DNA of 12,167 nucleotides from Chloroflexota bacterium (GTDB taxonomy: Bacteria > Chloroflexota > Dormibacteria > Aeolococcales > Aeolococcaceae), in the NCBI GenBank assembly GCA_003491925.1, contig DNAU01000366.1:12060-24226 (forward strand), read 5' to 3'. Shown here piece by piece: positions 1 to 7,969 of the stretch. Position numbers and translations under genes: made by a program. Numbering within the stretch: the first letter of the stretch is position 1; each line of letters opens with the position of its first letter. The notes under the pieces are model-generated. The model was given only the letters and a program-made list of their open reading frames with translations. It made no database searches and had not been told where the DNA came from.

Positions 1-1
1 C

Positions 2-826
2 CCCGCCGGTCTGCTCTCCCAGGCGGGCACCGCGATCCACCAGTCCAGCACCGACGATCTCGACCCCGGCGACGTGCCCACTCTGGTGACCCAGCTCCAG
101 ACCGAGGAGTCGAGCGACGCCGACCCGACCCAGACCTCCGATCTGCTCTACGAGGCCATCCAGCAGCTCGACCAGCTGATCGCCCTCAACGATCAGCTCA
201 ACGGCGAGATGAGGCCACTGATGCTGCTCGTCGACCAGGCGGGGGCGGAGGGCACCCCCAACTCTCAGAGCATGCTGGCGCAATACCAGACGCTGGATCA
301 GGACTACCTGAGCGGAACCACCTTCGATCAGCTCACGGCGGTCCAGACTGCGCTGGCCGCCTTCCAGGCGAGCGTCACCGCCGAGCTCGACGCCAACCAG
401 TGCGGTCACGACGTGGGGTCGGGGAAGGTGATCACCCTCAACCTCACCCTCCAGGAGGGCGTCTTCTACGACAACGGGTGTGTGGTCAAGGCCACCCCGA
501 TCACCACCGGCCGGCCCGGGCTGCGCACCCCGACCGGGGACTTCCGCGTCTTCTACAAGACCTCGCCCTTCACCATGGTCTCCCCCTGGCCACTGGGGTC
601 ACCCGATTGGTACCCGACCACCGTGGTGCAGTGGGTGCTGGAGTTCGCCGACGGGTACTTCCTCCACGATGCCTACTGGGAGAACCAGAACGCCTTCGGT
701 CCGGGCAGCGAGAACGAAGTGGCCCAGGACTACGCCAGCCACGGCTGTGTCCACATCCCCACCGCGCTCATGCCCTGGCTCTACGACTGGACACCGCTGG
801 GGACCCCGGTGATCATCACCAACTGA
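2..826 (+). CDS. L,D-transpeptidase (YkuD family), 5' end cut by the window edge
   Basis: The frame is open from the left edge, so the 274 visible residues are the C-terminal part and the true start lies outside. The GTG at 74 is internal. The family acts outside the cytoplasmic membrane and makes 3-3 peptidoglycan cross-links, with a Cys forming the acyl-enzyme. The first ~130 visible residues are Gln/Leu/Asp-rich and probably helical, like a stalk or bundle. The YkuD domain follows: GKVITLNLTLQEGVFYDNG, then TTGRPGLRTPTGDF, YFLHDAYW, and the active site SHGCVHI with the Cys codon at 746-748. The residue after SHGCV is His, where the textbook motif has Arg or Asn; the rest of the site is intact. 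Its end overlaps by 11 bp the end of the convergent bPH2 gene. Family call is firm; physiological role (cross-linking or protein anchoring) is inferred. Confidence 0.9.
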   Translation, partial: PAGLLSQAGTAIHQSSTDDLDPGDVPTLVTQLQTEESSDADPTQTSDLLYEAIQQLDQLIALNDQLNGEMRPLMLLVDQAGAEGTPNSQSMLAQYQTLDQDYLSGTTFDQLTAVQTALAAFQASVTAELDANQCGHDVGSGKVITLNLTLQEGVFYDNGCVVKATPITTGRPGLRTPTGDFRVFYKTSPFTMVSPWPLGSPDWYPTTVVQWVLEFADGYFLHDAYWENQNAFGPGSENEVAQDYASHGCVHIPTALMPWLYDWTPLGTPVIITN

Positions 827-2177
827 GGCGGCGAGCCTGGCGGGCGAGGCCGCCGAGCCGCTCGACGAGCACGTTGGCCTCGTCCTCGTCCCGGCAGAGG
901 GCCTCGGCCACCCAGCGCCGTCCCGCGGTGTCGACCCGCAGGTTGGCGAGCCGCAGGGCGCGCAGCAGCGGCCCGCTCTCCAGGCGGATGCTCTGAGCCT
1001 TCTCCAGGGGAACGATCACGAGCGCCGGACGCACCCGGCCGGTCTGGGTCACCAGCCAGCGCCCGTCATGCCACATCGAGAGGTAGTGGTAGGCAAGAGG
1101 CGCTCGCAGGATCGCCCGCCGCGGCGGGGCTCCCGATCGGGTCAGCGTCGCCGGGACGCCCGGAGCCAACCTCCCGATCAGCCAGCGGGCCTGGTCCAGG
1201 GTGGCGACCGGGGCGAGCAGGTGGGAGAGCTGGCGGGCCTCCCCCTGGCGGCGCGCCTCCGGCTGGCGGGCGACGTCCAGCTCGACGCGGGCCCAGCCGA
1301 AGGGTCGCCAGAGCAGCGGCTGGAGCAGGCGCACGGCCTGGATGCGCCCGTAGGGCACCGTCTCGTGGCGCTTCTGGAGCAGCCCCCGGTGGAGTCGGAG
1401 ACCGTCAGGAGCCTCCCCGACCGTGAAGTCGAAGTCGCCATTGACCGTTCGCGCGACGTCGAGGCCGAGGGCCAGCACCCCGGTCACCGCCGCGCTGACC
1501 AGCGAGGCGACGGCCTCGGCGCTGTCCCGGTGGGCGCTGCCGGCCGGCCCCCCCGGGTTGACGGCCGCCAGGGCGGCAGCGATCGCGAGGAGGAGGAGGA
1601 GCCCCAGCCACGGGCCACGCAGCAGGCTCGCCGTGATCAGCCGCCCGTTGTCGACGTGGAAGAGGGGGAGGGCGGGCGGTTCCGGGGTCTCGCGGGCCAG
1701 CCCGTGGGCCAGGGCGAGCAGCTGTGCTCGCACCAGGGCGGCGTCCTGGTTGCTCAGGTAGGCGAGGTGGCCGTGCTGGTGGTGTCCGGTTCCCGCCGAG
1801 ACGATCCGCACCTCGGCGAGACCGAGGATGCGGGCGGTGAGGGGCGCGACGATGTCGACCGCCTGCACCCGCCGGAGCGGAAAGCGCAGCGACTGGCGGT
1901 ACACCAGTCCGGTGTCGATCTGCAGCTCGTCACCGACCACCCGCCAGCGGGTGACCAGCCACGAGACCACGGCCGCGGCCACGACGAGCACCGCCGCGAT
2001 ACAGACCACCACGAGGTCCACGGTCTGTCCGGACGGCGTCTGCTGACCGGCGAAGGTGGGCAGACCGATCACCAGCACCACGCCGAGGCTGATCCCGATG
2101 CGGGCGACCGGGGAGAAGGGGTGCAGGCGGCACCACGTGCCGGAGAGTGCTGGCGCCTGCGAGGAGGCCGCCGGCAT
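816..2177 (-). CDS. YdbT-like membrane protein with three bacterial PH (bPH2) domains
   Basis: This 453-residue membrane protein resembles YdbT of Bacillus. Hydrophobic segments lie near residues 24-44 and 54-76, followed by a first bPH2 domain (about 77-155, with RFPLRRVQAVDIVAPLTARI). A second membrane pair lies near 186-206 and 222-241, followed by a second bPH2 domain (about 245-335, with VPYGRIQAVRLLQPLLWRPF). A third soluble bPH2-like domain occupies about 355-445 (VIVPLEKAQSIRLESGPLLR). The molecular function of bPH2 proteins is poorly known; Bacillus YdbS/YdbT have been linked to resistance to an antimicrobial peptide. The ATG shares one base with the stop of the upstream ydbS-like gene (TGATG, 2175-2179) and has no clear Shine-Dalgarno, so translation is probably coupled. 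The pair likely forms one membrane complex. Confidence 0.85.
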   Translation of the reverse strand: MPAASSQAPALSGTWCRLHPFSPVARIGISLGVVLVIGLPTFAGQQTPSGQTVDLVVVCIAAVLVVAAAVVSWLVTRWRVVGDELQIDTGLVYRQSLRFPLRRVQAVDIVAPLTARILGLAEVRIVSAGTGHHQHGHLAYLSNQDAALVRAQLLALAHGLARETPEPPALPLFHVDNGRLITASLLRGPWLGLLLLLAIAAALAAVNPGGPAGSAHRDSAEAVASLVSAAVTGVLALGLDVARTVNGDFDFTVGEAPDGLRLHRGLLQKRHETVPYGRIQAVRLLQPLLWRPFGWARVELDVARQPEARRQGEARQLSHLLAPVATLDQARWLIGRLAPGVPATLTRSGAPPRRAILRAPLAYHYLSMWHDGRWLVTQTGRVRPALVIVPLEKAQSIRLESGPLLRALRLANLRVDTAGRRWVAEALCRDEDEANVLVERLGGLARQARRLSW

Positions 2178-2638
2178 CAGAGGCCGGACGCCCGGGCCTC
2201 GCCGAGCTGGGCCAGCCGGTCACGGAGCCCGGCGGCGTCGGCGCTGCGCAGCCCGGGGATGCGAGCGTCGGTGGCGGCGGCGGCAGTGTGCAGCTGCACC
2301 GTGGCCAGGTCGAAGAGGCGATCCACCGGGCCGGCGGTGACGTCCACGAACTGCATCCGCCCGAAGGGGACGACGGTCAGCCGGTGGAAGAGGAGACCAC
2401 GGCGGACCACCAGGTCCTCGTCCCGCTCGAGGTACCCCCAGGATCTGTACCTGCCACGTTCGACGAACCATGAGGTGATGGCGAAGGCGAGCACCACGGC
2501 GATGCCGATGACGGCGCCCCCACCGCCCGCGAGGAGAGCGCCGGCCACGCCCAGGACGGCCAGGAGGATCAGGCTCGAGAGCCCGAGGACCGTCTGGCGT
2601 GCCAACCACATCCGAGGGGAGGGTCGCCGGTACTCCAT
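2177..2638 (-). CDS. YdbS-like membrane protein with one bPH2 domain
   Basis: A 153-residue protein with a short basic N-terminus, two adjacent membrane segments (about 15-37 and 40-58) and one bPH2 domain (about 62-145). The domain carries the family pattern VVPFGRMQFVDVTAGPVDRL and an ATVQLHTAAAATDARIPGL strand region. Length and order (short one-domain gene first, long three-domain gene second) match the ydbS-ydbT pair of Bacillus. The ATG at 2638 is preceded on the minus strand by a weak AGGTAGGA. The stop shares one base with the next gene's ATG. It sits 45 bp downstream of the small helical protein gene, so the three probably form one transcript. Exact function is unknown. Confidence 0.85.
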   Translation of the reverse strand: MEYRRPSPRMWLARQTVLGLSSLILLAVLGVAGALLAGGGGAVIGIAVVLAFAITSWFVERGRYRSWGYLERDEDLVVRRGLLFHRLTVVPFGRMQFVDVTAGPVDRLFDLATVQLHTAAAATDARIPGLRSADAAGLRDRLAQLGEARASGL

Positions 2639-2683
2639 GGCAGCCCGATCCTACCTGGCGGCCCCGGCCGGCGAGTCCGCAGC

Positions 2684-3019
2684 CTACCGGTCGCGTCGCC
2701 GCGCGCCGCCCTTGCGTGGCTTCTTCATCCGCCCGCTCACGTCGGTCATCGACGCCTCCACGGCGTCGGCGAAGGCACGCGACGCCTGGATGGCCCGCTC
2801 GCGCACGACCTGATCGTGGAATGCCTCGCCAACGGCACCGACCGCGCTCCCGAGCTGGCGGCTCAGGGCCTCGAGGACGTCGGCCAGCGGCTGACCGGCC
2901 GGCGCCGGTGGCTCGCCGCGCTCCTGCATCTGGTGGCGGAAGTGCTCCTGGATCCGGGAGCCGAGCTCCTCGACGTGCCGGCCCACCTCCCGCCACGCCT
3001 CGTCGATCTCTCGCGGCAT
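2684..3019 (-). CDS. small helical protein of unknown function, first gene of the bPH2 operon
   Basis: I do not recognise a family. The 111 residues look soluble and mostly helical: an acidic amphipathic N-terminal helix (EIDEAWREVGRHVEELGSR), a Pro-rich break near residues 36-43, a second helical stretch, and a strongly basic tail (MKKPRKGGARRRDR). No signal peptide or membrane segment is visible. Reality as a gene is supported by a strong GAGGAGG Shine-Dalgarno 7 nt before the ATG (plus-strand 3027-3033) and by position 45 bp upstream of the ydbS-like gene. The basic tail could bind nucleic acid, a membrane surface or a partner; this is only a guess. Confidence 0.75.
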   Translation of the reverse strand: MPREIDEAWREVGRHVEELGSRIQEHFRHQMQERGEPPAPAGQPLADVLEALSRQLGSAVGAVGEAFHDQVVRERAIQASRAFADAVEASMTDVSGRMKKPRKGGARRRDR

Positions 3020-3142
3020 CTGGCAGCCTCCTCGCTGAACTCGAGCCTCTCGTCAATGATGCGCCGCAGATCGGCTGGCGCTCGCCTGCGACCCGCGGCC
3101 ACCCAGGAGGTCGAGCCATCCGGCCCGGCCCCGCAGCCGCTG
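3020..3142. other. divergent intergenic region between the bPH2 operon and accC
   Basis: This 123-bp gap must hold the promoters of two divergent units. Apart from the minus-strand Shine-Dalgarno at its left end and an AGGAGG at 3105-3110 on the plus strand (too far from any accC start), I see no convincing -35/-10 pair or operator. Confidence 0.5.
3027..3033 (-). promoter_or_regulatory. strong ribosome binding site of the small helical protein
   Basis: The minus strand reads GAGGAGG here, 7 nt before the ATG at 3019. It is one of the best Shine-Dalgarno sequences in the window and fixes the start of the gene. Confidence 0.8.
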
Positions 3143-4597
<1,455 letters not shown>

Positions 4598-4599
4598 GC

Positions 4600-7146
4600 T
4601 CAGCTGCCGACCGGGTAGAGCACCTGGGCGGGCGGGTGCCCGCCGTCGATGTCCGAGATCGCCGTGCCGACCACCACCTCGGTGCCGGCGGGGACCGCGC
4701 CCGAGACGGTGAGGGTCACCTTGCGGGTGTCGGGGTCGTAGGCCGCCTGGTCGAGAAGCGGGATGGTCTGCCCACCGGACGTCTCCAGCCAGAGCGATCC
4801 GGGGGTGACGCTCGACGGATCGAGGTCGGAGTCGAAGGTGATCGTGACCGCGCTCTCGGGGTTGAGGGCGCCCTTGGCCGGCGGCGTCACGCTGACGCTC
4901 AGGACGTGCGGACCGCTGCCCTGGACCCGCAGGGGCGGCACCGAGAGGCCGGTCACGAGCCACTGCCCTCCGCTCTGACCCAGGACCACCGTCTCGTCGG
5001 TGAGCCGGCCGGCGGAGGTCCGGGTCGGGTCGACGATGAGGCGGGCGGAGGCGGTGAGGGTGGGACCGCTGGCCGCGCTCCCGCCCGTGCACTCGGAGCT
5101 GATCACGTAGCCGCGATCGATGTCCGCCGGGGTGAGCTGGACGGCCGACGATGCGCCGGGTGCGGTGAGGGCGGCGAGCCCGGCCTGGTCGTGGGACACC
5201 TGGTCGCCCACGAACCGGCTCAGGACCTGGTCGGCGCCCTGGCAGACGGAGGTGGCCGGCGAGGTCGTCGAGCCCGGCTGGACCTCGGCCACGTCCAGGC
5301 TGCCGGCGGCCACGAAGGCCAGCTGGGTCCCATCGGGGGAGAAGGCGAGCGAACGGGCCACGTCGGCGGTGCTCCCCAGGACCACGCCCGTGGCCGTCTC
5401 GATCTCGATGCCGCCGGGATCGAGGCCGTAGGCGAGGGTCGCGCCGTGGGTGTCGAGCGCCAGCGCCTCGATGGACTCGGTCGGGGCCCCGGGGACCTGC
5501 GCGACGGCGCTCGGGTCGCTGACCGGTGCCTCCAGGACCGACGGCACCTCCGCCTCGTCGCCGGCGTACACCCAGCCGACCTCGTCGCTCGCTCCGCTGA
5601 AGGCCACCACCCCGCTGCTGCTTCCGGCCAGCTGGGTGGGGGACGGGATCTGACCGCCGGCGGTCGCCAGCGTGACCAGCCAGCCGTCGGCGGCGCTCGG
5701 GATGTAGGTGGCAGAGGGCGTGGCGACCGGCGAGGCGGACGCCGAGGCCGAGACGCCGGACGGGGTCGGGGTGAGGGTCGGGGTCGCCGTCGCCGGCGCC
5801 GGGGTTGCCGTGGAGGTTGGCCCCGGCTGACCGGCGACATCGGATGCAGGCAGGAAGGCGTATCCCCCGTTGGGGGCAAGCACCACCCCGGACGCCGTGC
5901 CCGCGGACGGGAACGCGTAGAGCTGCTCCGAGTGCTCGTTGGACAGGTTCACCGCATCGATGCCCTGGGAGGTCACGAAGACGATCCGGTTGTTGCCGTC
6001 CCAGGCGAGCGCCGTCACCGCGGAGCCGGGGGGCGAACCGCTCGGCCACACCTGGTTGGCCTGGCTCCCGTCGTCCCCCTCCACCACGATCTGGCCACTG
6101 CCGTCCGGCTCCGTGACTGCCAGTGCGACGTTGAAGCCGTCCGGCGAGACCGCGACCGCCGCCGCCGGCATGGAGCTCAACGCCACCGGAGCCTGGCCGT
6201 CAGGGAAGACCACGGCCCCCGCGGCGGCCGCGGGGGTGGCGCTGCTCGCCGGCGAGCTGGCGAGCGGTGAGCTGGCCGGCGTGGCCGACGGGGTCGGCGA
6301 GCCCGTGGGGCTGGCCGAGGCGGTCGCCGAGGGGGCGGTCACCGGCGTGGTCTGAACCGCGCTCCCATCGGTGACCCCGGGCGCGCCCGCCGGGCCCCAG
6401 AAGGCTTGCCCGTCACTCGCCGCCGGGCCCACGGCGGCCGCCTCGAGCACCGGTGCCGGGGAGGCGGACGGGCTGAGCGTCGCCGCCGGCTGGGTCCCGA
6501 AGTCGATGGTGACGTCGGCGTTCAGGGTCTGGCCGTCCTGGCTCTGGACCGACGTCTTGGGAATCGTCACCTGGTAGTCGGTGTCAGCGGCCAGGGGGTG
6601 GACGGGGGTGATGACCAGGGTCTCGGGGGTCTTCCAGGCGATGGTCACCTGGGTGGCGGGCTGGATCTTGACGGCGGCCAGCACCGACTGCTGGTTCTGC
6701 TCGTCCATCGGCTGATTGAAGCTGAGGGTGATGGCCTGGTGGGGGTCGACGGCCTGCTGGTGGCTCACGTTGGAGGCGACCACGGCCAGCCCGCCCGGGG
6801 TCGGGGCGCGCAGGCTGAGGATCGCGACGACCGCCGCGGCGGCGACGGCCGCGCCCACCGCGAGCGTCCCCCACGCCGCCAGCCCGCGGGGACCGAACCG
6901 GGCGCGGAAGCGGCAACGAGGGGCGGCCGCCGGCCTGACGTCGACCGCCGGCCGGGAGGCGTGGCCGGTGGTGAGCGCCGTCCTCGCCTCCTCCATCAGC
7001 CGGGCCCGGAGGATGGCCGGGAACCTCGGGTCGAGGTCAGGCTCGGGCCGGCTCTCCCGGACCCTCTGGGCGAGCTCGAGCAGCCCGGGTTCGTCGCCGA
7101 AGAGCTCGGCGAGCTCAGGGTCGTAGCGGTCGCGGCGCTCGCTCAC
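4600..7146 (-). CDS. single-pass membrane protein with Ig-like and propeller-like extracytoplasmic domains, putative anti-sigma factor/sensor
   Basis: 848 residues. A cytoplasmic N-terminus of about 87 residues contains PDLDPRFPAILRARLMEEA, which resembles the short motif of RsbN/DUF5667-type anti-sigma proteins; no HxxxCxxC zinc motif is present. One membrane helix follows (about 88-112), so most of the protein lies outside. Next come a Big_5/SbsA-type Ig-like domain (about 121-217, with ITLSFNQPMDEQ), a Ser/Thr/Pro/Ala linker (221-308), a probable beta-propeller (about 310-625, with repeats such as VAVSPDGFNVALAV and LAFSPDGTQLAFVA) interrupted by a second such linker (441-483), an NTF2-like-looking segment (632-740) holding the only two extracytoplasmic Cys (635, 686), and a C-terminal Ig-like domain (746-847, with VTITFDSDLDPSSV). 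The GTG start overlaps the sigma factor stop by 4 bp (GTGA) and follows GGAGAG at 5 nt. Anti-sigma role is inferred from context; the domain calls are from pattern only. Confidence 0.7.
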   Translation of the reverse strand: MSERRDRYDPELAELFGDEPGLLELAQRVRESRPEPDLDPRFPAILRARLMEEARTALTTGHASRPAVDVRPAAAPRCRFRARFGPRGLAAWGTLAVGAAVAAAAVVAILSLRAPTPGGLAVVASNVSHQQAVDPHQAITLSFNQPMDEQNQQSVLAAVKIQPATQVTIAWKTPETLVITPVHPLAADTDYQVTIPKTSVQSQDGQTLNADVTIDFGTQPAATLSPSASPAPVLEAAAVGPAASDGQAFWGPAGAPGVTDGSAVQTTPVTAPSATASASPTGSPTPSATPASSPLASSPASSATPAAAAGAVVFPDGQAPVALSSMPAAAVAVSPDGFNVALAVTEPDGSGQIVVEGDDGSQANQVWPSGSPPGSAVTALAWDGNNRIVFVTSQGIDAVNLSNEHSEQLYAFPSAGTASGVVLAPNGGYAFLPASDVAGQPGPTSTATPAPATATPTLTPTPSGVSASASASPVATPSATYIPSAADGWLVTLATAGGQIPSPTQLAGSSSGVVAFSGASDEVGWVYAGDEAEVPSVLEAPVSDPSAVAQVPGAPTESIEALALDTHGATLAYGLDPGGIEIETATGVVLGSTADVARSLAFSPDGTQLAFVAAGSLDVAEVQPGSTTSPATSVCQGADQVLSRFVGDQVSHDQAGLAALTAPGASSAVQLTPADIDRGYVISSECTGGSAASGPTLTASARLIVDPTRTSAGRLTDETVVLGQSGGQWLVTGLSVPPLRVQGSGPHVLSVSVTPPAKGALNPESAVTITFDSDLDPSSVTPGSLWLETSGGQTIPLLDQAAYDPDTRKVTLTVSGAVPAGTEVVVGTAISDIDGGHPPAQVLYPVGS

Positions 7147-7706
7147 AGCGGCTCTCCGGCGATCGCCGAGACGCCCAGCCGCTGCCGGACGCCGATCATG
7201 CCGCGGTGGACCAGCAGTTTGACGGCGCCCTCGCTCTTGCCCATGATCTCGCCGATCTGAGCCAGCTTCAGGTCCTCACCGAGTTTCAGGGTCATGGCGG
7301 TGCGCTGCTGCTCCGGCAGGCTGTCGATCGCGGCCCAGACCCGCGCCGCCTCGGCGGATTCGACCACCCGCTCCGCCACGGGCCGGGCCGGGTCGACGAT
7401 CTCGAGGGCCGCGTCGAGGCTCGCCTGCGGTCGCCGCTGGCGGAAGTGATCGGCGATCGCGTTGGCGCTGATCTGGTACAGCCAGGAGCTGAACGGGTGC
7501 CCGGATGGGCGGTACCGCGGCATTGCCCGGAGTGCCTTCATGAACACCTCCTGGGTCACCTCTTCGGCCGCGTCCTGGTCCCGGGTCCGGCTGTAGGCGA
7601 ATCGGTAGATCTGCCCGAAGTAGTGGTCGTACAACTCCCCAAAGGCGTCGGCGTCCGACTTGGCACGCTCGACGAGCTGATCCTCATAGGCCCGGGGAAG
7701 CGTCAT
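7143..7706 (-). CDS. ECF-family RNA polymerase sigma factor, BldN-like
   Basis: A 187-residue sigma-70 family factor of the ECF type. Region 2 spans about 20-92 (AFGELYDHYFGQIYRFAYSR, then DAAEEVTQEVFMKALR and the -10 recognition part PFSSWLYQISANAIADHFRQ). Region 4 spans about 125-178 (LPEQQRTAMTLKLGEDLKL, then IGEIMGKSEGAVKLLVHRG, the helix-turn-helix that reads the -35). There is no region 3. The MGKSEGAVK form of the helix resembles BldN-type factors of Actinomycetota. The ATG at 7706 follows a weak GAGGG. The stop overlaps the GTG of the membrane protein gene by 4 bp, the usual arrangement of a sigma factor with its regulator. A candidate ECF promoter lies just upstream, suggesting autoregulation. 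Family call firm; regulon unknown. Confidence 0.93.
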   Translation of the reverse strand: MTLPRAYEDQLVERAKSDADAFGELYDHYFGQIYRFAYSRTRDQDAAEEVTQEVFMKALRAMPRYRPSGHPFSSWLYQISANAIADHFRQRRPQASLDAALEIVDPARPVAERVVESAEAARVWAAIDSLPEQQRTAMTLKLGEDLKLAQIGEIMGKSEGAVKLLVHRGMIGVRQRLGVSAIAGEPL

Positions 7707-7742
7707 CGAACGACCCTCATCCCCGGGCGTGTGCGCCTGGTG

Positions 7743-7768
7743 AACGGGTCGGCGGTGGTCTGGGTTAC
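7743..7768 (-). promoter_or_regulatory. candidate ECF-type promoter for the sigma factor operon
   Basis: Read on the minus strand there is GTAACC (7763-7768), a 16-nt spacer and CGTT (7743-7746). ECF promoters commonly have an AAC-containing -35 and a CGT-containing -10 about 16-17 nt apart. The -10 lies about 37 bp before the sigma ATG, leaving a leader of roughly 25-30 nt. It fits self-activation by the encoded factor. Motif match only. Confidence 0.5.
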
Positions 7769-7938
7769 GCAGAGGCTCATGGCACGGCGACCTGCGGACA
7801 CGCCCGGACGACGATGGCGCCAGGACCTGCCCCCCCGGGGGAGCGGCGGGCGCCGGTCAGTATAGGGAGGAAGGTGCTGGAGGCTCACGGGAGTTGTCGC
7901 GTCCTTCGCCATCTGAGCTGGTCTGACGGGCCCCGGCC

Positions 7939-7953
7939 CGGTGTCCGACACCG
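7939..7953. promoter_or_regulatory. 15-bp perfect palindrome, candidate operator of the purine operon
   Basis: CGGTGTC-C-GACACCG has 7-bp perfect arms around one central base. It ends 2 bp before the TAGAAT box at 7956-7961, so it covers part of the spacer and reaches the place expected for the -35. A bound repressor here would block RNA polymerase. No known purine repressor site is matched by eye. Confidence 0.45.
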
Positions 7954-7955
7954 AA

Positions 7956-7961
7956 TAGAAT
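7956..7961 (+). promoter_or_regulatory. candidate -10 box (TAGAAT) of the purB operon
   Basis: TAGAAT differs from the TATAAT consensus at one base and is one of the few AT-rich hexamers in the region. Transcription would begin near 7968, about 2 nt before the GTG at 7970, predicting a leaderless or nearly leaderless mRNA. The expected -35 position (7933-7938) reads CCGGCC, so the -35 is poor or replaced by an activator. Confidence 0.5.
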
Positions 7962-7969
7962 TGGCCCAC

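Noticed and set aside
7830..7841. CCCCCC/GGGGGG palindrome as a terminator
   Set aside because: No loop and no T-run; it lies between divergent promoters where no terminator is expected.
7874..7969. Upstream purB start at GTG 7874
   Set aside because: The AGGGAGGA before it is only 2 nt away, and the added residues do not resemble PurB; GTG 7970 gives the canonical N-terminus.
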